Of a stretch of 64,000 nt of DNA, positions 37,333 to 46,304 are shown piece by piece. The translations under genes were made by a program, and so were the position numbers. The stretch comes from Fictibacillus nanhaiensis (lineage in GTDB: Bacteria; Bacillota; Bacilli; Bacillales; Fictibacillaceae): the NCBI GenBank assembly GCA_017052515.1, contig JAFHKR010000036.1:1-64000 (forward strand), read 5' to 3'. Positions within the stretch are counted from its first letter, which is position 1. Each line of letters begins with the position of its first letter. The notes beneath the pieces are model-generated. The model was not told where the DNA came from and ran no database searches. It was given only the letters and a program-made list of their open reading frames with translations.

Positions 37333-39000
37333 TTGAAGAAAAAGCTTATTGCTCCTGTCATTCTGTCATCTGCCTTATTGGTAGGTTCTATACCAATGAA
37401 TGTCTTGGCTCTGCCGCTAGAATCTAGCAAGGTTAGCCATGTACAAGCATTAAAGGAATGGAACGAGAAAGCGAATGTTCCATTCTTTGTGAAGGAACGA
37501 AATGCGGAGAAGTTTTCCTCCAGCAGTTCTTCTAACGCAATAAATTACTTAAAGAAAATTCAAGATAAAACTGGGATTCAAAATCCAGAGAAGCATTTAA
37601 AAGTAAATGATGTGCAGAAAGATGAATTGGGTATGACTCATATTCGCTTTAATCAGGCAGTCAATGGGTTTTCAGTAGAAGGTTCTGAAGTTATTGTTCA
37701 CTATAACAAAAATAATGAAATTGTTTCTGTTAACGGAAGAACCAATCAGACGATTTCCAATGAAACTGTCGCTACAGCATCCTCATTAACCAGTGAGAAA
37801 GCTCTTCAAACAGCTTTAGCTTCTGTTAAGGCGCCGAAAGAACTAATTGCTGAACCGTCAACCGAGCTTGTTATCTATCCGTTTGAAAACAAAAACCACC
37901 TGGCATACAAAGTGAACGTTAACTTTATGGGTGAAGAACCTGGAAACTGGTTTGTATTTGTAGATGCTAAAACAGGGAATGTCATCGATCAATTTAATGG
38001 GCTCATGCATGCTGATGAACATAAAACGCAAACAGGCTCTGGCCTTGGCGTTAATGGTGAACATAGAAAATTACATATTACACGAGTGAAAGAACCGCAA
38101 TCTGGAACAAGGTTTGCATTAGCAGATTACTCACATGGAAATCTTGAAGGAATTTTTACGTATGATGCCACAAGTGATTGGGACTCTAGTAATGATAAGA
38201 TATATACTGGAAATTCTGCTTCCTTTACGAGTGACTATGACCGAGCGGCTGTTGATGCACACTATAATTCTGAAAAGGTGTATGACTATTATTTAAATGA
38301 GCATGGCCGGAATTCTTTGGATGGAGAAGGTATGGCGATCAATTCCTATGTACACATGGGAGTCGATTACAATAATGCATTCTGGAATGGACGTTATATG
38401 GCCTATGGAGATGGTGACGGTGAATTCTTCATTCCATTATCAGCAGGTCTTGATGTTGCGGCCCATGAAATGACACATGGTGTGATTACGCATACCGCGA
38501 ATCTAGCTTACCGTAATCAATCCGGAGCACTTAATGAATCATTCGCTGACGTTTTTGGTGCGCTTGTTGATGATAGTGATTGGGAGATGGGTGAGGACAT
38601 TATGGCACCAGCTGCAAAAGCAGATGGTGTAACGAGATTGCGTAGCTTAAGCGACCCGAACAGTGTTGTGGTCAGCAACCCACAAAGAGCAGCATATGGC
38701 AGTGGCGTTTATCCAGCACATATGGATGAATATTATAACATGCCACTGAATGTAGATAATGGTGGTGTACATGTGAACTCTTCTATTACGAATCATGCTG
38801 CCTATCTGATTGGTGAGGAGCTTGGTAGAGAAAAATTAGGTAAAATATATTACCGTGCTCTATCGGTCTACTTAACATCGAATTCTAATTTCAGTGAAGC
38901 TCGTCAAGCCATCGTACAAGCTGCAACCGATCTTTATGGATCAGGAAGTGCAGAAGTAACTGCAGTTAACGCAGGCTTTGATGCGGTTGGTATTCATTGA
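37333..39000 (+). CDS. Secreted thermolysin-family (M4) neutral metalloprotease
   Basis: A 555-residue preproenzyme. Signal peptide MKKKLIAPVILSSALLVGSIPMN; FTP/PepSY propeptide to about residue 230; then the mature enzyme starting near TGSGLGVNGEH. Zinc site H378-E-M-T-H382 and E402 (NESFAD), and catalytic H480 in NGGVHVNSS. Calcium-binding acidic stretches are present. The start is TTG at 37333 after AGGAGGTAACG. Length is normal for bacillolysins. Terminator follows. Confidence 0.94.
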   Translation: MKKKLIAPVILSSALLVGSIPMNVLALPLESSKVSHVQALKEWNEKANVPFFVKERNAEKFSSSSSSNAINYLKKIQDKTGIQNPEKHLKVNDVQKDELGMTHIRFNQAVNGFSVEGSEVIVHYNKNNEIVSVNGRTNQTISNETVATASSLTSEKALQTALASVKAPKELIAEPSTELVIYPFENKNHLAYKVNVNFMGEEPGNWFVFVDAKTGNVIDQFNGLMHADEHKTQTGSGLGVNGEHRKLHITRVKEPQSGTRFALADYSHGNLEGIFTYDATSDWDSSNDKIYTGNSASFTSDYDRAAVDAHYNSEKVYDYYLNEHGRNSLDGEGMAINSYVHMGVDYNNAFWNGRYMAYGDGDGEFFIPLSAGLDVAAHEMTHGVITHTANLAYRNQSGALNESFADVFGALVDDSDWEMGEDIMAPAAKADGVTRLRSLSDPNSVVVSNPQRAAYGSGVYPAHMDEYYNMPLNVDNGGVHVNSSITNHAAYLIGEELGREKLGKIYYRALSVYLTSNSNFSEARQAIVQAATDLYGSGSAEVTAVNAGFDAVGIH

Positions 39001-39022
39001 TAGACCATTAATAAAAGGAATA

Positions 39023-39064
39023 GAAATGAAAGCCTCAGGAATTCAATCCTGAGGCTTTCATTTC
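39023..39064 (+). terminator. Rho-independent terminator after the M4 protease gene
   Basis: GAAATGAAAGCCTCAGGA pairs exactly with its reverse complement across ATTCAA, an 18-bp stem. The T-run is short, but the stem is long. Confidence 0.85.
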
Positions 39065-39125
39065 TGTAAAAGAACGAGTCTAAGATTATCTAAATATTCA
39101 AATGATTACAACTTTTATAAATACA

Positions 39126-39154
39126 TTGTATTAAGCCGAAATACTTACTATAAT
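39126..39154 (+). promoter_or_regulatory. Promoter of sstT
   Basis: TTGTAT at 39126-39131, 17-bp spacer, TATAAT at 39149-39154. A 136-nt leader follows. Confidence 0.65.
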
Positions 39155-39297
39155 ACTACTTAATAGAAAGACAATTGTCTTTTTCAGGTGGATGAAATTT
39201 GTTATGATTCAATGGTCCTACCGGTTAAAGCATATCTTACTACAGGTTTATTCAGATTAACAGCTTTACAATTCTAACTAGATTGGTGATGACATCT

Positions 39298-40536
39298 ATG
39301 AAACGTATAATGAAAAAGTGGAATCAGCTAAGTCTTGTTAAACAAATCTTTATTGGATTAATTGTAGGTATTATCTTAGCTTTAGCGATTCCGCAAGCAG
39401 CAAAACCTGTTGTTATTTTTGGAACATTGTTTGTAGGTGCACTAAAAGCAATCGCACCTGTTTTAGTATTATTTTTAGTTATGTCAGCGATCGCCCAGCA
39501 TAAAGCAGGGCATCAGACGAACATGAAAGCTATTATTTCTCTATATCTTATAGGAACTTTTCTAGCAGGGTTGGTTGCGGTTGTTGCTAGCTTTATCTTC
39601 CCAGTAGGTCTTACACTTGGAAAAGGAGCAGAAGGTGTGACTCCTCCGGGTGGCGTGGTTGAAGTACTCAAAACATTATTGATGAACGTAGTCGATAATC
39701 CATTTAACGCTTTAGTTAACGCGAACTATATCGGTATCTTGGCATGGGCAGTACTTTTAGGTCTTGCTTTAAGAAGTGCACAGGAAACAACAAAAACGAT
39801 GATCTCAAACGTTTCTGACGCTGTAGCCAAACTAGTGACTTGGGTCATTAAATTTGCACCGCTAGGAATCATGGGACTAGTCGTTGAATCGATAACGTCG
39901 AATGGTATCGATTCATTATTGAGTTATGGTAAATTGTTAGGACTATTAATTGGTTGTATGGTATTTGTTGCGTTGGTTGTGAATCCACTTATTGTGTTTA
40001 CAGCAATCCGCCAAAATCCGTACCCGCTTGTTTTCAAATGCTTGAAAGAAAGTGGGATCACAGCATTCTTCACACGTAGCTCCGCTTCTAACATTCCTGT
40101 AAACATGAAGTTATGTGAGAAGCTTGGTCTGGACAAGGATAATTATTCTGTTTCCATCCCATTAGGTGCGACGATTAATATGGCAGGGGCTGCAGTTACG
40201 ATCTCTGTCCTGACTCTTGCTGCCGTTCATACTCTTAACATCCAAGTCGATCTTGGAACAGCTATTCTACTAAGTGTTCTATCCGCTGTATGTGCTTGTG
40301 GTGCTTCAGGGGTTGCAGGAGGATCCTTGTTGTTGATTCCTCTGGCGTGTAGTCTCTTTGGAATTCCAGGTGATGTGGCGATGCAAGTAGTTGGAGTCGG
40401 CTTTATCATAGGCGTTTTACAAGATTCTTTCGAAACAGCACTAAATTCTTCAACAGATGTACTGTTTACAGCTGCAGCTGAGTACAAAGAATGGCGTAAA
40501 GAAGGTAAAGAAATCAATATTCAAAAAGCAGCATAA
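39298..40536 (+). CDS. sstT: Serine/threonine:sodium symporter SstT
   Basis: A 412-residue DAACS-family transporter with 8 TM segments and two re-entrant loops. Visible are [18 protein letters not shown], the serine-rich loop [22 protein letters not shown] and the Na+/substrate loop [15 protein letters not shown]. It resembles SstT more than the glutamate carriers. I choose ATG 39298, about 9 bp after GGTGAT; the open frame begins at a TTG without a site. Confidence 0.88.
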   Translation: MKRIMKKWNQLSLVKQIFIGLIVGIILALAIPQAAKPVVIFGTLFVGALKAIAPVLVLFLVMSAIAQHKAGHQTNMKAIISLYLIGTFLAGLVAVVASFIFPVGLTLGKGAEGVTPPGGVVEVLKTLLMNVVDNPFNALVNANYIGILAWAVLLGLALRSAQETTKTMISNVSDAVAKLVTWVIKFAPLGIMGLVVESITSNGIDSLLSYGKLLGLLIGCMVFVALVVNPLIVFTAIRQNPYPLVFKCLKESGITAFFTRSSASNIPVNMKLCEKLGLDKDNYSVSIPLGATINMAGAAVTISVLTLAAVHTLNIQVDLGTAILLSVLSAVCACGASGVAGGSLLLIPLACSLFGIPGDVAMQVVGVGFIIGVLQDSFETALNSSTDVLFTAAAEYKEWRKEGKEINIQKAA

Positions 40537-40542
40537 ATAGAT

Positions 40543-40582
40543 GGCACCTGAAACGTTGTTTAGCTTTGAGGGTGCCTTTTTT
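40543..40582 (+). terminator. Terminator after sstT
   Basis: GGCACC / GGTGCC 6-bp stem with a 22-base loop, then six T. Confidence 0.7.
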
Positions 40583-40674
40583 GTTAACGCCATTTTCTTT
40601 GTTAAAAAGGAATTTTGACGAAGTGCATGGAATGACATTAGTGGTTTTATTATAAAAAAATCAGGAGGTTACTC

Positions 40675-41070
40675 ATGGGCAGATTAGTGCATTTTGAAAT
40701 TCATGTGGATGATATGGAGCGGGCAATGAAGTTTTACGGTGAGGTGTTCGGCTGGTCGTTCCAAGATTGGAGTGAATACGCCGGAATGCCTTATTACGGT
40801 GCAGTGACTGGAGACGATAAAGAAATGGGGATCAACGGGGCACTCATGCAAAGGCAGAGTCCGCCACCTGAACCGAATCAAGCATTAAACGGATATGCTT
40901 GTACGATGGGTGTTGAAAGCTATGATGAAACAGAAGCAAAGATTTTAGAGCAAGGTGGAAAAGTAGCGATGCCAAAGTACGCGCTCCCAGGAATGGCTTG
41001 GCAAGGATACTTCATCGATACAGAAGGCAATATTTTCGGCATTCATCAGCCGGATGAGAATGCGAAATAA
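40675..41070 (+). CDS. VOC (glyoxalase-like) family protein
   Basis: 131 residues with two beta-alpha-beta-beta-beta modules: HFEIHVDDMERAMKFYGEVFGWSF first, then GYACTMGVESYDETEAKILEQGG and GNIFGIHQ. Metal-ligand positions H7 and the late His/Glu of the fold are there. Substrate unknown. RBS AGGAGG. A terminator follows. Confidence 0.85.
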   Translation: MGRLVHFEIHVDDMERAMKFYGEVFGWSFQDWSEYAGMPYYGAVTGDDKEMGINGALMQRQSPPPEPNQALNGYACTMGVESYDETEAKILEQGGKVAMPKYALPGMAWQGYFIDTEGNIFGIHQPDENAK

Positions 41071-41078
41071 ATAATAGT

Positions 41079-41118
41079 GAAGAAGACAACGCTGATCTAT
41101 TGGCGTTGTCTTCTTTGT
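41079..41118 (+). terminator. Terminator after the VOC gene
   Basis: GAAGAAGACAACGC pairs with GCGTTGTCTTCTTTG across a ten-base loop; T-rich end. Confidence 0.85.
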
Positions 41119-41175
41119 TGCTAAAAATAATACCCCTTAGTTAAAAAAGTACAGACGATGTTAATAAAGTGCTAA

Positions 41176-41214
41176 TGATAGCGCTTTCAAACACGCTTTT
41201 TTCGTAGCTATAAT
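41176..41214 (+). promoter_or_regulatory. chvE promoter with a cre box over the -35 element
   Basis: TGATAGCGCTTTCA (41176-41189) matches the cre consensus at 13 of 14 positions. It overlaps the -35 TTCAAA (41186-41191); a 17-bp spacer leads to TATAAT (41209-41214). Catabolite repression by CcpA is the natural reading; YesN-type activation may also act here. Confidence 0.7.
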
Positions 41215-41245
41215 TAGCTTGTAAGTACTTTTAAAGGGGGAACTA

Positions 41246-42349
41246 ATGATGAAGAAAAGTAAATTACTATCTCTGATGCTCGCTGTTGTCATGCTTATGC
41301 TTGTTGCAGCTGGTTGCAGTGACAGCAATAGCGAGGTAAGCGTGGGGATCGTCTTACCTACGAAAGATGAGCCAAGATGGGTGCAGGACGAGCAAAGATT
41401 TAAGGATGCATTAAAAGGAACAGACTACACGACTGAGATTCTGTTCAGCCAAGGATCTTCTGCAAAGGAAAAAGAAAACGTTGAAACATTAATCAACAAA
41501 GGAATCGACGTTCTTATTATCTGTCCACAAGACGGAGATGCAGCTGCTGCAGCTGTTGAAGCAGCAAAAAAAGATGACATCACGGTTATTGCGTATGACC
41601 GTTTGATCACGAATACGGATGCCGTTGATTATTATGTAACGTTTGACAGCTTGGCAGTTGGTGCTGCACAAGGTCAATACTTGATCGACAACGCTAAAGG
41701 ATCTAACACTCCGCTTTACCTTTATGCTGGAGCGGCTTCTGATAACAATGCATTTTTATTCTTTGAAGGAGCTTGGAAAGTGCTTCAGCCTAAGATTGCT
41801 GACGGCACATTCAAGATCGCTAACTCTAGTGAAGCGGAAGCCTTAAAAGACAAAGCCGAACTTTCTCGCGATGAGCTGAGCAAGATCATCGGCCAAGTAA
41901 CAACGAACTGGGATGCAAACGAAGCGAAGAACAAAGCGCAAACACATTTGACGGCTGCTAAGGCAGACTTAAAAGGTGATGTGGCTATTCTTGCTCCAAA
42001 CGATGGAACAGCTCGTTCGATCGCAGATGTATTTGGATCAGACAGCGCGGTTTCTAGCTACCTCGTTACAGGTCAGGATGCAGAGAAAGCTTCCATTCAA
42101 TATGTTATTGACGGCAAACAATCGATGACTGTATTTAAGGATGTTCGTACACTCGTTAAGGATGCAATGGGAATGGCAGTTGAGATCCTTGATGAGAAGA
42201 AGCCAGAAACAACGGGTTCTTATGACAATGGAAACGTTGAAGTAAAAGCAAAACAAACGAACGTAATCGTTGTGAACAAAGACAACGTGAAGAAAGAACT
42301 TATTGATTCTGATTATTATAAAGCCGACGATTTTACAGGGCTTGAATAA
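41246..42349 (+). CDS. chvE: Monosaccharide ABC transporter solute-binding lipoprotein (ChvE-like)
   Basis: A 367-residue periplasmic-binding-protein family 1 lipoprotein. Signal peptide with lipobox VAAGC (Cys24). Segments EVSVGIVLPTKDEPRW, INKGIDVLIICPQDGDAA, VIAYDRLI, YVTFDSLAVG and TGQDAEKASIQYVIDGKQSMTVFKD match ChvE/XylF-type sugar binders. It delivers the sugar to MmsA/MmsB. RBS GGGGGAAC. It heads the operon. The sugar is likely xylose, arabinose, galactose or similar; not certain. Confidence 0.88.
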   Translation: MMKKSKLLSLMLAVVMLMLVAAGCSDSNSEVSVGIVLPTKDEPRWVQDEQRFKDALKGTDYTTEILFSQGSSAKEKENVETLINKGIDVLIICPQDGDAAAAAVEAAKKDDITVIAYDRLITNTDAVDYYVTFDSLAVGAAQGQYLIDNAKGSNTPLYLYAGAASDNNAFLFFEGAWKVLQPKIADGTFKIANSSEAEALKDKAELSRDELSKIIGQVTTNWDANEAKNKAQTHLTAAKADLKGDVAILAPNDGTARSIADVFGSDSAVSSYLVTGQDAEKASIQYVIDGKQSMTVFKDVRTLVKDAMGMAVEILDEKKPETTGSYDNGNVEVKAKQTNVIVVNKDNVKKELIDSDYYKADDFTGLE

Positions 42350-42441
42350 GAAAATAGTAGGACGAGAAATAGTGATAGATCCTATGTCTATCACTATTTT
42401 TCACAATGAAGTCAGTGGAGTGGCTAATTGGAGGGATCATG

Positions 42442-43962
42442 ATGAGCGGATATATTTTGGAGATGAACGAGATCTCCAAATCGTTTACCGGAGTGAAAGC
42501 GCTCAGCAATGTAAATTTTAAAGTAAGAAAAGGCGAGATACACTGCTTGATCGGAGAAAACGGAGCAGGAAAATCCACGCTGATGAAAGTGCTAAGTGGT
42601 GTTTATCCTTATGGAACGTATGAAGGAGATATCGTGTTCGAAGGCAGTGTTCAGCAGTTCAATAAGATCAGTGACAGTGTGCAAACCGGCATCGTTATCA
42701 TCTATCAGGAGTTAGCCTTATTTCCGGATCTCACGGTTTATGAAAATATTTTTGTAGGCAATGAAGTCAAACGAGGAAACTTAGTGGACTGGAACAAAAC
42801 GATTGCTGAAGCTAAGAAAATGCTAAAGCGCGTAGGGCTCGATGTTAGTCCTGAAACACTCGTGAAGGATTTGAGTGTAGGAAAACAGCAGTTGGTTGAA
42901 ATCGCTAAAGCGTTAAGTAAGGACGTTAAGCTGCTTATCCTAGATGAACCGACCGCCGCGCTGAATGAAGATGACAGTGAGAATTTGTTGAAACTTCTAG
43001 GTGAGCTGAAGAAACAGGGCATCACGAGTATTATGATCTCCCACAAACTAAAGGAAGTCATATCTATTGCCGACCAAGCGACGGTGCTGCGTGATGGGAA
43101 AACAATCTGTACGCTTGATGGTTCTAGCGGAGAAATCTCAGAGAACATGATCATTAAAAACATGGTCGGACGGGATATTGAAGATATTTATCCGAAGAGA
43201 CCTCATAAGAAGATTGGTGAAACGATACTAGAACTGAACAACTGGTCTGCTTATAGTACTGAGCTTGCTAGACATGTCTTAAGAGATATTGACTTTCATG
43301 TAAAAAAAGGAGAAATCGTTGGGATCGCCGGACTTATGGGCTCTGGACGAACGGAGCTTGCACTGAGTGTGTTTGGTAATCCGAAAAATTACAAACTAGA
43401 AGGTCAGCTTAAAGTCTTAGGAGTGGAAAAGACGTTCAAACATACGAGTGATGCAATTAAGTCAGGCATCGCTTACGTAACAGAAGACCGAAAAGGTGAC
43501 GGACTGTTCCTCATTCAAGATATTAAGAACAACATAACGGCTGCCAATCTTAACGCTGTCGCTGATAAGGGTATCATCAACGAGAATGAAGAGGTAAAAA
43601 GAGCAACAGAATACAAGCGCTCGATGTATATTAAAGCTTCTTCTCTAGAACAAACGGTCGGTAATTTAAGTGGAGGAAACCAGCAGAAGGTATCGCTCGG
43701 AAAGTGGCTGTTCGTTGGGCCGAAGCTATTGATTTTAGATGAACCAACACGAGGCATCGATGTAGGTGCTAAGTTTGAAATCTATACAATTATGAACCAG
43801 TTAATCAGCGAAGGTATGAGTATTATCATGATTTCTTCTGAACTTGGTGAAGTACTCGGGATGAGTGATCGTGTCTACGTTATGGCTGAAGGAAGAATGA
43901 AAGGTGAGCTGCCGATTGAAGAAGCCAATCAAGAAAACATCATGCAGCTTGCAACGCAATAG
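42442..43962 (+). CDS. mmsA: Monosaccharide ABC transporter ATPase (MmsA/GguA/XylG-type, two ABC domains)
   Basis: A 506-residue tandem ABC protein. Domain 1: GENGAGKST, DLSVGKQQLVEIAKAL, LLILDEPTAAL. Domain 2: GLMGSGRTEL, NLSGGNQQKVSLGKWL, LLILDEPTRGIDVGAK. As usual the second domain has degenerate catalytic parts. I choose ATG 42442, 7 bp after GGAGG; ATG 42439 is also possible. It follows chvE by 92 bp without a terminator. Confidence 0.9.
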   Translation: MSGYILEMNEISKSFTGVKALSNVNFKVRKGEIHCLIGENGAGKSTLMKVLSGVYPYGTYEGDIVFEGSVQQFNKISDSVQTGIVIIYQELALFPDLTVYENIFVGNEVKRGNLVDWNKTIAEAKKMLKRVGLDVSPETLVKDLSVGKQQLVEIAKALSKDVKLLILDEPTAALNEDDSENLLKLLGELKKQGITSIMISHKLKEVISIADQATVLRDGKTICTLDGSSGEISENMIIKNMVGRDIEDIYPKRPHKKIGETILELNNWSAYSTELARHVLRDIDFHVKKGEIVGIAGLMGSGRTELALSVFGNPKNYKLEGQLKVLGVEKTFKHTSDAIKSGIAYVTEDRKGDGLFLIQDIKNNITAANLNAVADKGIINENEEVKRATEYKRSMYIKASSLEQTVGNLSGGNQQKVSLGKWLFVGPKLLILDEPTRGIDVGAKFEIYTIMNQLISEGMSIIMISSELGEVLGMSDRVYVMAEGRMKGELPIEEANQENIMQLATQ

Positions 43963-43973
43963 GGGGTTAACAC

Positions 43974-45149
43974 ATGGGATTTATTAATGAAGCAAGAACG
44001 TTAGTGAAAGAGAATATCCGTGATTATGGGATGTATATCGCGCTGTTTGTGATTATGCTTACTTTCTCCATCATGACGGATGGGCTGTTCATGTCATCCC
44101 GTAATATTAGTAATCTATTAGACTCTACCGGTTATATCGCTGTACTGGCAGTAGGAATGACACTCGTCATCGTTATTCGTCATATCGATCTATCTGTAGG
44201 GTTCGCGGCTGGATTTCTAGGTGCGATCGCGGCCATCCTTTTAACAAAGATGGGCTTGCCTGTTTATGTGACGATTCCGGTGATCCTTGTGCTTGGAATC
44301 TTTATTGGCTTATTTAACGGTTTGTTAATCGCAAAATATGCCATCCCATCGTTTGTAGCAACACTTGCAGGGATGTTGATCTTCCGTGGTGCGCTATTAC
44401 AAGTAACGGAAAAAACGGGAACAATCATTATTAAAGATGACGCGTTTAACGCGATTGGCAACGGATTTATTCCATCACTTATGATCGTAAACGGTTTGCA
44501 TCTCTTATCACTAATTCTAGGTCTACTTTCCATCTTATTTTACATTTATAGCGAGATTTCTACGCGCCGCAACAAGATTAAATATCAGTTCGATGTTGTA
44601 TCTAAAGGGATCTTTACGTTCAAACTTGTTTTTGTTTCAGCGATCATCGCCTATGTAACTTGGATTCTAGCAGGTTATAACGGCTTTTCTTGGACAGTTG
44701 TCATTATGCTTCTTGTCGTTGTAGCATACCATTTCTTAACGACAAAAACGGTGCTTGGCCGTCACATTTACGCAGTAGGAAGTAACCCAGAAGCTGCACA
44801 TCTAAGCGGAATCAATGTAAATAAGATTACGTACATGGTGTTTGGTTCTATGGGAATGCTTGCTGCTCTCTCAGGGATTCTTTTTACTTCGCGTCTTCAA
44901 TCCGCTACAACAACAGCAGGAACACTTTTCGAGCTTGATGCCATCGCAGCAGCCTATGTGGGTGGTGTGTCTTCAGCTGGTGGAGTTGGAAAAGTAACGG
45001 GTGCCATCATCGGTGCCATTGTTATGGCTTCGTTATCAAGCGGGATGAACCTTCTTGGTGTTGGGGTTTCCATGCAGTACATGATTAGAGGGGGCGTGTT
45101 GGTTGCAGCTGTACTCTTTGATGTAATAACTCGTAAAAAGAGAGGATAG
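43974..45149 (+). CDS. mmsB: Monosaccharide ABC transporter permease (MmsB/GguB/XylH-type)
   Basis: A 391-residue permease with about 10 TM segments, longer than RbsC. Segments ITLVIVIRHIDLSVG-like (TLVIVIRHIDLSVGF) and FELDAIAAAYVGGVSSAGGVGKVTG are the family's signatures. It starts 11 bp after mmsA and closes the transporter operon, with a terminator after it. Confidence 0.9.
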   Translation: MGFINEARTLVKENIRDYGMYIALFVIMLTFSIMTDGLFMSSRNISNLLDSTGYIAVLAVGMTLVIVIRHIDLSVGFAAGFLGAIAAILLTKMGLPVYVTIPVILVLGIFIGLFNGLLIAKYAIPSFVATLAGMLIFRGALLQVTEKTGTIIIKDDAFNAIGNGFIPSLMIVNGLHLLSLILGLLSILFYIYSEISTRRNKIKYQFDVVSKGIFTFKLVFVSAIIAYVTWILAGYNGFSWTVVIMLLVVVAYHFLTTKTVLGRHIYAVGSNPEAAHLSGINVNKITYMVFGSMGMLAALSGILFTSRLQSATTTAGTLFELDAIAAAYVGGVSSAGGVGKVTGAIIGAIVMASLSSGMNLLGVGVSMQYMIRGGVLVAAVLFDVITRKKRG

Positions 45150-45172
45150 CTTAACTCATAATTAGGTTTGCT

Positions 45173-45214
45173 AAAAAGTGGAGACATCATGCTCGAAGAT
45201 GTCTTCACTTTTTT
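45173..45214 (+). terminator. Terminator of the chvE-mmsA-mmsB operon
   Basis: AAAAGTGGAGACATC pairs with GATGTCTTCACTTTT, one mismatch, nine-base loop, then T-run. Confidence 0.88.
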
Positions 45215-45326
45215 AACTCTAAACAACAGTTTAGTCCCTATAAATGGTAACGGAGTAAGCGTGTGTGTCACATTTCTTATGATAAAATAAGATTAGTAAA
45301 TTTTCGGAAAAAAGGGGATACTTCAC

Positions 45327-46304
45327 TTGCGCAAAGTCGGGCTGATTTTTTTAATTATTATATGTATCTTCCTTAGTTATTTAACGTTTACAACAGCTGA
45401 AAAGGTCTTTCATTCTGATTGGAAACTGCCGGCAGCTGCTTCTCAAAAAGAAAATTCTTTTCGTATCGTTCTTATCACGCAAGAGTTGGATACGCCTTTT
45501 TGGGATAAGGTTGGAAAAGGTGCGGAACAACAAGCTCAAAGAAATGGAGCAAGTCTTGAAGTATGGGGAAGTTACGGCAAGAACCAGGATGATTTTTTGA
45601 AAAAGCTCGAGATTGCCATTCAATCAAAAGTGGACGGTATTATCGTGCAAGGTCTTGATACAGATCGTTTTAAGGAACTGACGAAAGTAAAGGCAGCATT
45701 TTATGGCATTCCTATTATTACTGTTGGAAATGACGTACCGAAAGCTGAAAGCCTCCGAAAAACGTATGTTGGATCAAATCAGCACTTAGCTGGAGTGATG
45801 ATTGCCAAGCTCATGTTGTCTGATATGGGGCAGGAAGGGCAAGTCATTTTATTAAGTGATAGCCAAAAAGAGTTCTATCAGGAGCAACGGCTTTCAGGTA
45901 TTAAAGAGGTGCTTCAAAGCTTTCCAAACGTAGAAACAATTTATTCAGAAACACCTGAGGCGAGAGAGCAAGTTATCGCAAAAACAAGAGACCTTTTGAA
46001 CCAGTATCCCGAAGCGGATGGATTTATTGCCGTAAACGCCAATATGGCAGGAGCAATGATTCAAGAGATTGGTAGACGGGGACAAGTAGAGCCATATTTT
46101 ATTTATTCTTTTGATGATGGATCGGAATCGATGACATTGCTTAACCAAAAAAAATTGGATGGTGTCATTGAGCAGTCACCCGAGATGATGGGGAGGAAAA
46201 GCGTAGATGTTTTGATGCAATGGCTGAAGAACGAAACCGTTCCTCTTGATGCGAATGGTTATTCTAGTGAAATTCGAATGATAAAGGCGATGGACGAGAG
46301 ATGA
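45327..46304 (+). CDS. Sugar-sensing binding protein of a two-component system (XylFII-like)
   Basis: 325 residues: one uncleaved-looking N-terminal membrane segment (LIFLIIICIFLSYLTF) then a periplasmic-binding-protein type 1 domain (FRIVLITQELDTPFWDKVGKGAEQ..., VDGIIVQGLD, VGNDVPKAESL, GSNQHLAGVMIAKL). It lacks a lipobox. Placed directly before a LytS/YesM-type kinase gene and overlapping it by 4 bp (ATGA), this is the arrangement of XylFII-LytS-YesN of Clostridium beijerinckii, where XylFII binds xylose and the kinase. Start TTG 45327 after AAAGGGGA. Confidence 0.82.
   Translation: MRKVGLIFLIIICIFLSYLTFTTAEKVFHSDWKLPAAASQKENSFRIVLITQELDTPFWDKVGKGAEQQAQRNGASLEVWGSYGKNQDDFLKKLEIAIQSKVDGIIVQGLDTDRFKELTKVKAAFYGIPIITVGNDVPKAESLRKTYVGSNQHLAGVMIAKLMLSDMGQEGQVILLSDSQKEFYQEQRLSGIKEVLQSFPNVETIYSETPEAREQVIAKTRDLLNQYPEADGFIAVNANMAGAMIQEIGRRGQVEPYFIYSFDDGSESMTLLNQKKLDGVIEQSPEMMGRKSVDVLMQWLKNETVPLDANGYSSEIRMIKAMDER

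Noticed and set aside
39192-39260. 22-codon leader peptide in the sstT leader
   Set aside because: AGGTGG touches the ATG directly, so translation is doubtful; no attenuator hairpin follows.
41246-45149. Ribose transporter (rbsBAC)
   Set aside because: The permease is long (391 residues) and the binding protein matches ChvE/XylF segments, not RbsB; no rbsK or rbsD is nearby.
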